NCBI RefSeq assembly: GCF_000808015.1
Contig: NZ_JWHR01000050.1
Span: 1-58,455, forward strand
Origin: Terrisporobacter othiniensis
GTDB taxonomy: Bacteria > Bacillota > Clostridia > Peptostreptococcales > Peptostreptococcaceae
Direction: 5' to 3'
DNA length: 58,455 nucleotides
Position numbers and translations under genes: made by a program. The notes below the pieces were generated by a model that was not told the DNA's origin, made no database searches, and saw nothing but the letters and a program-made list of their open reading frames with translations. Each line of letters starts with the position of its first letter. Positions within the stretch are counted from its first letter, which is position 1. Of this stretch, positions 18,240-27,339 are shown one piece after another.

Positions 18240-18902
18240 TTAATCATTTAATTCTTTTACAAGTCTAAGTAAATCAAGGAATATATTTATAAAATCAAGA
18301 TATAAATTTAAAACATGAATTGATAAATCATCTCTATCATTTATTCCTCCGTATTCTATCTCTGCTTTTATTAAACTTACATCATACAAGATATAACCAG
18401 AGAAAATTACAATACCGAATATACTTATTATTATGTTATACATACTTCCACTTATAAATATGTTTATTACCGACATTATTAGTAAAACAATTAGTGCAAT
18501 AAACAATGAGGGGCCAAATCTTAAGAACTTTCCACTTTCACTCCTATTTGCTACAAAAGCAAGTCCTCCAAATATAGCCGATGTTGCTAACAATATGCTT
18601 ATTACCATATCAGTTCCCATACTACCTACATAGTATCTTATGATTGGTGACATTAATATTCCATCTATAAATGTAAACAGATAAACAAAATTCATAGAAA
18701 ACCTTCTTGGTATTATGCTTTTTCTAGAGAATAAAGCCATTATCAATAATCCAATCATTAATACTACTACCAACGTATTTGCCATATAAATAAAGCTAGT
18801 TGGTAAAAATAATCCAAATAAATATCCTATAAACATAAATACTATAGATATTGATAAGTATTTAAAAACTTGTGACATTGGGTTGTACATACTTTTTAAC
18901 AT
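18240..18902 (-). CDS. Bax inhibitor-1/YccA family membrane protein
   Basis: 220 residues with seven hydrophobic segments. Family features are visible: the GYILYDVSLI segment and the acidic C-terminal loop ALNLYLDFINIFLDLLRL-like end (HVLNLYLDFINIF). Members act as pH-sensitive Ca2+ leak channels or interact with FtsH; the role in clostridia is undefined. AAGGAG precedes the ATG. It appears to be monocistronic. Confidence 0.88.
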   Translation of the reverse strand: MLKSMYNPMSQVFKYLSISIVFMFIGYLFGLFLPTSFIYMANTLVVVLMIGLLIMALFSRKSIIPRRFSMNFVYLFTFIDGILMSPIIRYYVGSMGTDMVISILLATSAIFGGLAFVANRSESGKFLRFGPSLFIALIVLLIMSVINIFISGSMYNIIISIFGIVIFSGYILYDVSLIKAEIEYGGINDRDDLSIHVLNLYLDFINIFLDLLRLVKELND

Positions 18903-19099
18903 AGTATTTCTCCTTCCAATCCTTGTTATTAGTTAATGAATAATTATACATATATTTTAATCCTATGTCTATATAGTTAAATATATTTTAAGATTTATTT
19001 ATGTATTGTTTTATCTTTACATGAAAAATTATATAATATATCATATATATATTATATAATTTATACAAAATCTTACTAAAGAAAGGACTAAAACAATAA

Positions 19100-20302
19100 A
19101 TGGAATTTAATTTAAACATCTATGAGACCATGGCTTTAGTTTCCATTGTGTTTTATATTGGTAAATATATTAGAAATAAATTTTCTATACTTTCAAAATA
19201 TTGCATCCCTCCTTCTGTAGTCGGTGGATTTATATTTGCAATATTAATTCTTATATTAAAAGTTACAGATATCGCTACTATAAACTTAGATACAACGTTA
19301 CAAGAAATTTTCATGACAACATTTTTTACAAGTATAGGATTTACTGCCAGCTTTAAAATATTAAAACAAGGTGGTATTAAAGTTATTACCTTCCTTGGAC
19401 TTGCAATTTTACTTGTTGTATTACAAAATGTAGTTGGTGTAACACTTGCATCATTATTTAACTTGCAGCCATTGCTTGGTCTTTGCACTGCGTCCATACC
19501 TATGATAGGTGGTCATGGTACTGCTGGATCTTTCGGTCCATTACTTGAAAGTATGGGTATAACTGGTGCTACAACAGTGTCTATAGCTTCAGCTACATTT
19601 GGATTAATTATGGGTAGTATAATTGGGGGATTAGTTGCTAGAAACCTTATTCACAACCATAAAATAAAAACAGTTCATGATGAAAACTCTAAAGTTCCTC
19701 CAAAAGAAGTCGGAGATTTTAACGAGGAAAATCAAAATATTTTATGCTTAAAGAAACTTATGACTGGTGCATCTTTCTTATTTATTGCGATGGGACTTGG
19801 TTCTATAATTTCTGACTTTATACAAAACTCAGGATTAACTTTCCCTTCATATATAGGAGCAATGATTGCTGCTGCCATAATAAGAAATATATATGACCTT
19901 GCAGGAAAAGAAATCACAGAAAAAGAAATTGAAACTTTAGGTTCACTTAGTTTATCATTCTTTTTAACCATGGCCCTAATGGGACTAAAACTTTGGCAAT
20001 TATTTGACTTAGCTTTACCTCTTATTGTTATGTTAATTGCTCAAGTAATCCTTGTTGGGTGCTTTGCTTATATCATAACTTATAGAGTTATGGGTAAAAA
20101 CTACGAAGCAGTTGTATTTGCATCTGCAACTTGTGGATTTGGAATGGGAGCTACTCCAAATGCAATAGCAAATATGGATGAGTTAACTAACCGATATGGA
20201 TTTGTTCATACTCCATATTTTGTTGTTCCAATAATAGGATGTTTATTTATAGACTTTGTAAATTCTGCTATTATTACAATGTTTATAAACTTTATAGGAT
20301 AG
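19100..20302 (+). CDS. gltS: Sodium/glutamate symporter GltS
   Basis: 400 residues with about ten hydrophobic segments in two halves. The conserved loop motifs of the ESS/GltS family are both present: GGHGTAGSFGP (about residue 135) and GFGMGATPNAIANM (about residue 350). It should import glutamate with Na+. GAAAGGA precedes the ATG, with an AT-rich divergent promoter region shared with the Bax-inhibitor-like gene. A terminator follows. Confidence 0.95.
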   Translation: MEFNLNIYETMALVSIVFYIGKYIRNKFSILSKYCIPPSVVGGFIFAILILILKVTDIATINLDTTLQEIFMTTFFTSIGFTASFKILKQGGIKVITFLGLAILLVVLQNVVGVTLASLFNLQPLLGLCTASIPMIGGHGTAGSFGPLLESMGITGATTVSIASATFGLIMGSIIGGLVARNLIHNHKIKTVHDENSKVPPKEVGDFNEENQNILCLKKLMTGASFLFIAMGLGSIISDFIQNSGLTFPSYIGAMIAAAIIRNIYDLAGKEITEKEIETLGSLSLSFFLTMALMGLKLWQLFDLALPLIVMLIAQVILVGCFAYIITYRVMGKNYEAVVFASATCGFGMGATPNAIANMDELTNRYGFVHTPYFVVPIIGCLFIDFVNSAIITMFINFIG

Positions 20303-20340
20303 TTATAAATGGGTTAGTATATATGCGAGGCACACTTAAT

Positions 20341-20372
20341 AAAACTCACAACAATTTTGCTGTGAGTTTTAT
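20341..20372 (+). terminator. Intrinsic terminator after gltS
   Basis: Perfect arms AAAACTCACA / TGTGAGTTTT with loop, followed by a T-rich tail on the plus strand. Confidence 0.85.
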
Positions 20373-20379
20373 ATTTATT

Positions 20380-20580
20380 TTAAGCCAAATATTTTTCCCT
20401 GAAAATTTCCAATTTCTTCTCACTGACACCCAAATCATTAATTATATATTCTACATATGAAGAATAGCTTTCCTTTATTTTATCTAAAGTAATCATTAAA
20501 TACTCTCTTTTTACCATAAATACACCTTTTATTATTTCAATTACCTGTTCATCATCTATAAATTTAATAAAAAGCTCTGT
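20380..20580 (-). pseudogene. C-terminal remnant of a tyrosine-protein phosphatase (Y_phosphatase3-like)
   Basis: The minus strand is open from just after a TGA at 20581-20583 to a TAA at 20380. It encodes ELFIKFIDDEQVIEIIKGVF, then MVKREYLMITLDKIKESYSS and the end NDLGVSEKKLEIFREKYL. The last part fits the C-terminus of bacterial PTP family 3 proteins (YL...I...YGS...YI...LGVS...). The N-terminal catalytic part is absent; the DNA before it is AT-rich and bounded by the ygiQ terminator. A 45-residue frame from ATG 20517, with AAAGGTG upstream, could still be translated. It is either a remnant (preferred) or a small protein. Confidence 0.55.
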
Positions 20581-20613
20581 TCATTTTTAATACATATATA
20601 ATTTTTTAAGCAT

Positions 20614-20653
20614 AAAAATAGCAGTTATACCAATAGGTATCGCTACTATTTTT
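20614..20653 (-). terminator. Intrinsic terminator after the YgiQ gene
   Basis: Arms AAAAATAG / CTATTTTT enclose a second dyad TATACC / GGTAT; it begins within 6 bases of the stop codon. Confidence 0.75.
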
Positions 20654-20658
20654 ATAAT

Positions 20659-22653
20659 CTATCTTTTAGTTCTTTTTTTGCCTTTTGAGTTAGAGTTTCT
20701 ATTCTCTCTAGTATTAGTATTTCTACTATCTTTGCTATTAGAATTTCTTCTATCAGTACTCTTATTGTTTCTTCCACCTTTAGAATTTCTATCATTTGAT
20801 TTACTATTCTTTTTATTTTTATCAAATTGTCTGTTTAGTGCCCCTCTAGCCTCTCTAGGTTTTATTAAACATCTTGGCCCAAATCCTATTAAATCTTCTC
20901 TACCTGCTTCAACCAATGCTGCATGAACTAAATCATAATTTCTTGGTGCAGAATATTGAAGTAAAGCTCTTTGCATTGCTTTTTCACGTTTAGATTTTGG
21001 TACATAAACTTCTTTCATAGTTCTTGGATCTAATCCTGTGTAGAACATTGTTGTTGATGATGTTCCTGGTGTTGGGTAGAAATCTTGAACTTGCTCTGGT
21101 TGATATTTAATATCTCTTAAATATTCTGCTAGCTCTATGGCACTATTTAATGTAGAACCTGGATGTGAAGACATTAAGTATGGTATTAAATATTGTTTTA
21201 ATCCTACTTGTTCATTCATAGCAAAGAATTTTTGTCTAAATCTTTCGTAAGTATCTCCAGCAGGTTTTTGCATGTAGTAAAGCACCTCTTCTGCTACGTG
21301 CTCTGGAGCAACTTTTAATTGTCCACTTACGTGATGTTTAACTAGTTCTCTCATAAATGTATTATCTTTGTCAGCCATTACATAATCATATCTGATACCT
21401 GAACGTACGAAAGCTTTTTTAACTCCTGGTATTTGTCTAACTTTTCTAAGAAGACTGATAAAATCTGTATGATCAACATTTAAGTTTTTACATGGTGACG
21501 GATCTAGACACTGTCTATGTTTACATCCACCTTTACCTTCTGTAATTTGTTTTTTACAAGCTTCTTGTCTGAAGTTTGCTGTAGGTCCTCCCACATCATG
21601 TATATATCCTTTGAAGTCCGGTAAATGTGTAATTTCCTTAGCTTCTTCTAGTATTGATTCATGACTTCTACTTTGTACAGCTCTACCTTGGTGGAAAGTT
21701 ATAGCGCAGAACGAACAACTTCCGAAACATCCTCTAGAACTTACTATTGAGAATTTTACTTCGTTCAATGCCGGTATACCACCCTTTGCTTCGTAAGAAG
21801 GATGATAGTTTTTAGTATATGGAAGTGCATATACCTCATCTAATTCTTCTCTATTTAGAGGTGGTTCTGGTTTATTTTGAACCATAAATTTATTTCCATG
21901 AGGTTGAACTACAGCCTTACCTCTAAATGGATCTTGTTCAGCTTCTTGTATTTTAAAAGCCTCTGCAAATTTTACTTTATCTTTTTTTATTTCTTCAAAT
22001 GAAGGTGTTAACACATAATCTACATACACTTCATCTAAGCTGTCAGCCATATAACAAGTTCCGTCTATGAAGCTTATATATTTAGGATCAAATCCATCAT
22101 TTATAGCATCTGCAACTCTTACTATTTGTCTTTCACTCATTCCGTAAACCAATAGATCAGCACCACTATCTACTAATATAGATTTTCTTACTTGATCACT
22201 CCAGTAATCATAGTGAGCAAATCTTCTAAGAGATGCCTCTATCCCCCCTATTACTAGTGGAATATCTCCATATGCTTCTCTTATTCTATTACAATAAACT
22301 ATTGTAGCTCTATCTGGTCTATGACCCATTTCTCCACCTGGTGAGTAAAGGTCCTTATCTCTTTGTCTTTTACTAACAGAGTAATGGTTAACCATAGGGT
22401 CCATATTTCCTCCATTAACTAAGAATCCAAGTCTTGGTTTTCCAAGTTTCATAAAATCTTCAGTTGTTTTCCAGTTAGGTTGAGCAATTATTCCTACTTT
22501 ATATCCAGCGTGTTCTAACACCCTTGATATAATGGCTGTCCCAAAACTGTGATGGTCAACATAAGCATCTCCCGTAACAATTATAAAGTCACACTGGTCC
22601 CATCCTCTTTCAATCATATCTTCTTTACAAATTGGTAAAAATTTATTTTCCAT
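20659..22653 (-). CDS. YgiQ family radical SAM protein
   Basis: 664 residues. The radical SAM motif CFGSCSFC (CxxxCxxC) is at about residue 310 and holds the iron-sulfur cluster that cleaves S-adenosylmethionine. The N-terminal domain ([35 protein letters not shown]) and the later motifs ([28 protein letters not shown]) match YgiQ. The C-terminal ~45 residues are a disordered Asn/Ser/Lys/Arg-rich tail, perhaps RNA-binding. The reaction of this family is not established. A conserved ~92-bp repeat occupies the 5' leader. Confidence 0.95.
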   Translation of the reverse strand: MENKFLPICKEDMIERGWDQCDFIIVTGDAYVDHHSFGTAIISRVLEHAGYKVGIIAQPNWKTTEDFMKLGKPRLGFLVNGGNMDPMVNHYSVSKRQRDKDLYSPGGEMGHRPDRATIVYCNRIREAYGDIPLVIGGIEASLRRFAHYDYWSDQVRKSILVDSGADLLVYGMSERQIVRVADAINDGFDPKYISFIDGTCYMADSLDEVYVDYVLTPSFEEIKKDKVKFAEAFKIQEAEQDPFRGKAVVQPHGNKFMVQNKPEPPLNREELDEVYALPYTKNYHPSYEAKGGIPALNEVKFSIVSSRGCFGSCSFCAITFHQGRAVQSRSHESILEEAKEITHLPDFKGYIHDVGGPTANFRQEACKKQITEGKGGCKHRQCLDPSPCKNLNVDHTDFISLLRKVRQIPGVKKAFVRSGIRYDYVMADKDNTFMRELVKHHVSGQLKVAPEHVAEEVLYYMQKPAGDTYERFRQKFFAMNEQVGLKQYLIPYLMSSHPGSTLNSAIELAEYLRDIKYQPEQVQDFYPTPGTSSTTMFYTGLDPRTMKEVYVPKSKREKAMQRALLQYSAPRNYDLVHAALVEAGREDLIGFGPRCLIKPREARGALNRQFDKNKKNSKSNDRNSKGGRNNKSTDRRNSNSKDSRNTNTRENRNSNSKGKKRTKR

Positions 22654-22678
22654 TTTATCACCTGCTCAATCTATATTT

Positions 22679-22770
22679 AAAATTCACTTCGTTCATATTG
22701 CCAACGATGTGCCTTTGCTTAGCTTCAGACAAATACGTTGCTTAAAATTCGTTTCGCTCAAGATTTTTAT
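22679..22770 (-). repeat. Dispersed ~92-bp intergenic repeat, copy A
   Basis: On the minus strand it begins near GAGCGAAACGAATTTTAAGC, runs through TCTGAAGC and TCGTTGGC, and ends GAACGAAGTGAATTTT about 25 bases before the YgiQ start. A second copy lies at 47095-47187, in the same orientation and position relative to serA. Shared blocks include GTTGCTTAAAATTC, TTCAGA and GCCAACGA, with identical or near-identical spacing between blocks. Confidence 0.75.
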
Positions 22771-23030
22771 TTTCTTATCTTTAATTATTAACTCTGATTA
22801 ACTATTATATCACAAAGATAATAACATTTTTTAAAGTAATTAAATTTTATATTATATTTTGTTGCCTTCTTTATGTTAAATTTGTATATTTTTGTTAATT
22901 TTCTTTAAATTAACATTACACACTTTTAACACAAATTTATACCCTAATTGGACTATAATAAATCAAAGAAATATTTAACATATCATTTTTCTTATACAGT
23001 TTCTTTTACTATAATTTAGGAGGGAATTTT

Positions 23031-24533
23031 ATGGAAAACATAGTTAGTAGTATTAACTCCGTAGTTTGGAGTGTCGCACTTGTATGGACTTGTCTTGGCG
23101 TTGGTATTTATTTTAGCATTAGAACTAGATTTTCACAGATTAGAAATATTAAGGAAATGGTTGCTTTATTATTTAGTGGACAAAAATCTGAAAAGGGCAT
23201 TTCTTCTTTCCAAGGATTTTGTACAGCACTTGCTGGTCGTATAGGAACTGGTAATATCGCCGGCGTTGCTACAGCTATAGCCTGGGGAGGTCCTGGAGCA
23301 CTATTTTGGATGTGGCTTGCAGCATTCCTTGGCGCAGGATCAGCTTTTGCTGAATCAACTTTGGGTCAATTGTATAAAGAAGAACATGAAGGTGAATATC
23401 GTGGTGGACCTGCTTATTATATAGAAAAAGGATTTGGAAGTACTAAATTCTCCAAAATATATGGTTGTACTTTTGCAGTAGTTACACTTATCGCCATAGG
23501 TATATTACTTCCTGGTGTTCAAGCTAACTCAATAGCTATATCTGTAAATAATGCTTTTGGTCTTAATGTAAGCATTACAGCTATCATATTAGTAGTTATT
23601 CTTGCTCTTATAATTTTCGGTGGAATAAAAAGAATTGGTTCGGCTGCAGAATATATCGTTCCTTTTATGGGAGGCGCATATATATTAATGGCACTTATAA
23701 TTATCGCAGTTAATATAGCTGACTTACCAAACGTATTAGTATTAATATTCAAGTCTGCATTTGGTGCAGAAGCAACATTTGGTGGTATAATTGGCTCTAC
23801 AATAGCTTGGGGTGTAAAACGTAGTGTATACTCAAATGAAGCTGGTCAAGGTACTGGACCACAAGCTTCTTCAGCTGCTGAAGTTTCTCACCCTGCAAAA
23901 CAAGGTTTCGTTCAAGCATTTTCAGTTTATGTTGACACATTATTCGTTTGCTCAGCTACTGGATTTATGATTATGATGACTGGCTGCTACAACACTTATT
24001 ATGAAGCTTCAGGTAAAGTAATCGTTGAAAATATGCCTAAGTTGGGTATTCCAGAAATAGGCCCAGCTTATACTCAAAACGCTGTAGATACTTTAGTCCC
24101 TGGATTTGGTTCTGCCTTCGTTGCTGTAGCATTATTCTTCTTTGCATTTACTACTTTGATGGCCTATTACTATATAGCAGAAGTTAACTTAACTTATTTA
24201 GTTAAAAAATTCAAAAAAGGCCAAGGAAGCAAAACTGCAATTAATGTTCTAAGATTTACAATCCTTGCTATGACTGCATTTGGATGTATTAAGAGTGCAG
24301 GTCTTGCATGGGCAATGGGTGACATAGGTGTTGGACTTATGGCTTGGCTAAACTTAGTTGCTATAGTTCTTTTATCTAATACAGTTATTAAGTGTTTTAA
24401 AGATTATGAAAGACAAATGAAACTTGGAATTCCTAGGGATAATATAACATTTGACCCTACTCCACTTGGTATAAAAGGTGCTACATTCTGGGAGGAAAGA
24501 GTTACAAGTGGTGAAAATAACCCTCAATCTTAA
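23031..24533 (+). CDS. Alanine/glycine:cation symporter (AGCS family)
   Basis: 500 residues with about ten hydrophobic segments. The AGCS signature is near residue 75 (GRIGTGNIAGVATAIAWGG), and the conserved YSNEAGQGTGP loop is near residue 265. These proteins import alanine, glycine or related amino acids with Na+ or H+. TAGGAGGG precedes the ATG. The upstream region holds the repeat of the divergent ygiQ leader and an 8-bp dyad (GTTAATTT / AAATTAAC at 22894-22914), but no glycine riboswitch that I can recognise. Confidence 0.94.
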   Translation: MENIVSSINSVVWSVALVWTCLGVGIYFSIRTRFSQIRNIKEMVALLFSGQKSEKGISSFQGFCTALAGRIGTGNIAGVATAIAWGGPGALFWMWLAAFLGAGSAFAESTLGQLYKEEHEGEYRGGPAYYIEKGFGSTKFSKIYGCTFAVVTLIAIGILLPGVQANSIAISVNNAFGLNVSITAIILVVILALIIFGGIKRIGSAAEYIVPFMGGAYILMALIIIAVNIADLPNVLVLIFKSAFGAEATFGGIIGSTIAWGVKRSVYSNEAGQGTGPQASSAAEVSHPAKQGFVQAFSVYVDTLFVCSATGFMIMMTGCYNTYYEASGKVIVENMPKLGIPEIGPAYTQNAVDTLVPGFGSAFVAVALFFFAFTTLMAYYYIAEVNLTYLVKKFKKGQGSKTAINVLRFTILAMTAFGCIKSAGLAWAMGDIGVGLMAWLNLVAIVLLSNTVIKCFKDYERQMKLGIPRDNITFDPTPLGIKGATFWEERVTSGENNPQS

Positions 24534-24587
24534 TTTGTAATTAATCAATGATTTGATAGTAAAATAAAACCCTAAAAAATGTACCAG

Positions 24588-24617
24588 AAAAAGAGCTAAG
24601 GCCGCTTAGCTCTTTTT
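24588..24617. terminator. Bidirectional intrinsic terminator
   Basis: Perfect arms AAAAAGAGCTAAG / CTTAGCTCTTTTT around GCCG, between the AGCS symporter gene and the convergent QueG-like gene. Confidence 0.9.
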
Positions 24618-24634
24618 CGCGTAAAAAAATATAT

Positions 24635-25426
24635 TTAAGGTTGTTTAAATGAACATGGTAAATTTACTACACATTTACCACAGACTTCACTTCCTCCTTT
24701 TGGATTTCCAATTTTATATTTATTATTGCCATATAATTTTTCATACTTATTAAAACTTTTCATACAAGTTTCATAACATTTAAATCTATCATAATTATTC
24801 TCGTTTAATGCCCCACTAAAACAGCGTTTTACACATACTAAGCAACTTCCACTTCTTTTATATAAACAATTTTCTTCTTCTAATGGTTTATCTGGACTTA
24901 CAGGTAAATTTGTAACTATAGTAAAATATCTTCCACAACATCCCTCTTCAGTAATTAACATATTATTAATACCAAAAGTTCCCAATCCCGCTACTCTAGC
25001 TATATGCCTATGAGACCATTTACTTTTTAATATATCTTTTTTAAAATTACCTGCTTCCTTGCATACTTCTGCCTTATAGCCCATCTCTTCTATTCTTTTA
25101 ATAACATGATTATTTAACTTAATAAACATTTCGTTAGTTTCTTGATAAGCTAAAGTCCATTTTTCTGATGCTAAATCTCCATCTATATTGGAGTCTGCTA
25201 TATCTTTAGTAAAAGGAACAAAATAAGCAATAATAATAGTGGGATCTTCTAATACATCAGTTGGCATTAAATGTTCTTCAAAAGTACAATCTCTTATATG
25301 CATAATATCTTCATGATTAGCATCAGCAAAACCAACTAATGGTAATCTCCAACTTGTACTTATGTCGTCTCTTTTTTCATATTCTTTTACAAAATCTACT
25401 ATATAGTTCTTAATTAAATCTTTCAT
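24635..25426 (-). CDS. QueG-like iron-sulfur protein (epoxyqueuosine reductase family)
   Basis: 263 residues, shorter than true QueG (about 300-380). It has the family's N-terminal region (IIIAYFVPF), the conserved HIARVAGLGTFGINNMLIT stretch, and cysteine motifs for iron-sulfur clusters (CLYKRSGSCLVCVKRC, then CYETC and CGKCVVNLPC). QueG itself uses cobalamin to reduce epoxyqueuosine in tRNA. This shorter type is common in clostridia and its substrate is unclear, so I do not give the queG name. An AT-rich region and a small gene lie upstream. Confidence 0.82.
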   Translation of the reverse strand: MKDLIKNYIVDFVKEYEKRDDISTSWRLPLVGFADANHEDIMHIRDCTFEEHLMPTDVLEDPTIIIAYFVPFTKDIADSNIDGDLASEKWTLAYQETNEMFIKLNNHVIKRIEEMGYKAEVCKEAGNFKKDILKSKWSHRHIARVAGLGTFGINNMLITEEGCCGRYFTIVTNLPVSPDKPLEEENCLYKRSGSCLVCVKRCFSGALNENNYDRFKCYETCMKSFNKYEKLYGNNKYKIGNPKGGSEVCGKCVVNLPCSFKQP

Positions 25427-25496
25427 AGAATCTTCCCCCTTATTCTATTAAAATATATACTTTTTTATGCGCTACAATCTCATTAGATCACATCTA

Positions 25497-25522
25497 AAAA
25501 AGCACCTTTTTTCAAAGATGCT
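25497..25522 (-). terminator. Intrinsic terminator after the 39-residue membrane protein gene
   Basis: On the minus strand GCATCTTT pairs with AAAGGTGC (one G-T pair) and a run of six Ts follows. It starts 15 bases beyond the small gene's stop. Confidence 0.75.
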
Positions 25523-25536
25523 ATAATATCCGATTG

Positions 25537-25656
25537 CTATTTTTTCTTATTATTTTTATTTTGTGCTTCATCTTTTGTTCTTTTTTGCGCCCAAATATTA
25601 GCTATTATTACGAATAATAAAATAAGACTTCCTACTCTTATTATAGTTTGAACCAT
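25537..25656 (-). CDS. Small single-pass membrane protein, 39 residues
   Basis: The frame starts at ATG 25656 with a GGGGGG site 6 bases upstream, and ends TAG, followed by its own terminator. It encodes one hydrophobic helix (VGSLILLFVIIANIWA) and a polar, lysine-rich tail (KKKNN-type). It lies 86 bases downstream of the GntP-type permease gene on the same strand, so it may share its transcript. Ribosome site, membrane segment and terminator together make it a probable real gene. Function unknown. Confidence 0.7.
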   Translation of the reverse strand: MVQTIIRVGSLILLFVIIANIWAQKRTKDEAQNKNNKKK

Positions 25657-25742
25657 ATTTTTCCCCCCAATTATACTCCTCTTCTAATTTTATCTTGTAC
25701 TTAAATTATATACTACTTTCATTGATTTATTTATCATTTATT

Positions 25743-27125
25743 TTACATTACTATAAAAAGACTCACACCTATTACAATAATTGATGTTACCACTATTGGA
25801 ATTACTACAGAGGTCACAAATATATCTTTGTAAGACTGCTTATGAGTAAGTCCACAAATAGCTAAAGTTGTAATTACTGCCCCATTATGCGGTAATGTGT
25901 CTAGACCTCCACATGCTAATGATGCAATTCTATGAAGAATTTGTGGAGATATATTTAGAGCATGGGCCATTTGTAAATAAGCTGGTGCCAAAGCATCTAA
26001 AGTAATAGTAAGACCTCCAGATGCAGAGGCTGTAAGTCCACAAATCAAGTTTACTGATAAAGCTTCTGATATTATTGGATTAGAAGAAATATTAAACACA
26101 AAATTTTGTATTACTGCAAAAACAGCCAATGATTTAATAACACTTCCATAGCCTACTATGGCAGAAGAATTTAATAAAGGTCTAAAAGAATTAGTTACAC
26201 CTTCATCAAGAACAACTTTTAAATTTTTTATTTTTTTAAAATTAGTTAAAACTAAAAAAATATCAGCTATCACAATAGAAATTATTACACTCCAGGTTCC
26301 TGATACATTACTTAAAACTGTGTTATAACCTTCTAAATAGCTGCCATCAATTGTAGGATAATAAATCTTTGAGAAAAATAAATTTGCTGCAAATATTATT
26401 AATATAGGAAAAATTGACACAAATATATTTGGTAATTCATCCTTAATCAATTCTTCATCATCTTTTTCAATATGATTTCCATATCCTTCTCCATTTGTTC
26501 TAGCTTTTTGGGCCTCCCTAGTTAAATAAAACATTCCCAATCCAAGCATAAGTAAGCTGGCTATTATCCCAATCAAAGGAGCTGCAAAAGCGTCTGTTCC
26601 AAAGTATTTCATAGGAATAACATTTTGAATTTCTGGTGATCCTGGTAAAGCTGTCATAGTAAATGTAAATGAACCTAGGGCAATACAACCCGGTATTAAT
26701 CTCTTCGGGATGTCTGCCTGTTTAAATAAAGTTCTTGCTATGGGATAAGAAATAAATGCTACTACAAATAACGAAACTCCACCATAAGTAAGTAATGAAC
26801 CTGATAAAACTATAGATAATATAGCTTTTTCTTTTCCTAATTTTTCTGTTATAAAGTGTGATATTGACTTAGCATAATTTGCTTTTTCCATTAAAATTGC
26901 AAATAAAGCGCCCGTCATAAATAGAGGAAAATAATTTTTTACAAAACTTGCAAAGCCAGCCATATAAACTTCTGTGTAATTTGCCATCAAGTGACTATTA
27001 AATCCTGAAGTTACAATCAATGTTAACAAAGCTATAATTGGGGCTGTAATTATTGTTGAATATCCTTTGTACGCCAAAAACATAATAAGGAATAGTGATA
27101 AAATTAATCCTATGATGCTAAACAT
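25743..27125 (-). CDS. GntP-family permease (gluconate/organic acid:H+ symporter type)
   Basis: 460 residues with about 12 hydrophobic segments. Motifs of the GntP family are visible: FMTGALFAILMEKANYAKSI, LTYGGVSLFVVAF, TMTALPGSPEIQN and SACGGLDTLPHNGAVIT-like (LACGGLDTLPHNGAV). Members import gluconate, hydroxybutyrate or other organic acids. No sugar-acid kinase or hydroxybutyrate gene is nearby, so the substrate is open. The start ATG has a weak AGGT at 6 bases and a strong AAGGAGA about 30 bases upstream, separated by a small hairpin. Confidence 0.88.
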   Translation of the reverse strand: MFSIIGLILSLFLIMFLAYKGYSTIITAPIIALLTLIVTSGFNSHLMANYTEVYMAGFASFVKNYFPLFMTGALFAILMEKANYAKSISHFITEKLGKEKAILSIVLSGSLLTYGGVSLFVVAFISYPIARTLFKQADIPKRLIPGCIALGSFTFTMTALPGSPEIQNVIPMKYFGTDAFAAPLIGIIASLLMLGLGMFYLTREAQKARTNGEGYGNHIEKDDEELIKDELPNIFVSIFPILIIFAANLFFSKIYYPTIDGSYLEGYNTVLSNVSGTWSVIISIVIADIFLVLTNFKKIKNLKVVLDEGVTNSFRPLLNSSAIVGYGSVIKSLAVFAVIQNFVFNISSNPIISEALSVNLICGLTASASGGLTITLDALAPAYLQMAHALNISPQILHRIASLACGGLDTLPHNGAVITTLAICGLTHKQSYKDIFVTSVVIPIVVTSIIVIGVSLFIVM

Positions 27126-27135
27126 AATTTACCTA

Positions 27136-27153
27136 GTGTTGAATTACCAACAC
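27136..27153 (-). promoter_or_regulatory. Hairpin between a strong ribosome site and the permease start
   Basis: On the minus strand, AAGGAGAT is followed by GTGTTG-GTAATT-CAACAC (perfect 6-bp stem) and then by AGGTAAATTATG. Folding the hairpin would bring the strong site closer to the ATG. A four-codon frame (ATG TGT TGG TAA) also lies within it. Confidence 0.4.
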
Positions 27154-27339
27154 ATCTCCTTTCAATTTTATATAAATTACAAGTTATATATTTACTTAAA
27201 TTTAAAATTAATTTTATCTATAGTATTTATTTATATTCTTAAAAATATTTAAATAATTTTCCAACGATGATTAATTAACTGTTATAATTCACTTATTAAT
27301 ACGTTTATTAAATATAAAAATTGTGGGAGGTAAAATATT

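Noticed and set aside
20239..20460. Plus-strand frame overlapping the gltS end
   Set aside because: It reads in another frame across the gltS terminator and has no start signal.
20678..20926. Plus-strand frame rich in Leu
   Set aside because: Shadow of the Asn/Ser/Lys-rich C-terminal tail of YgiQ on the other strand.
22760..23030. Glycine riboswitch before the alanine/glycine symporter
   Set aside because: No paired aptamer motifs could be found; the region is plain AT-rich promoter DNA.
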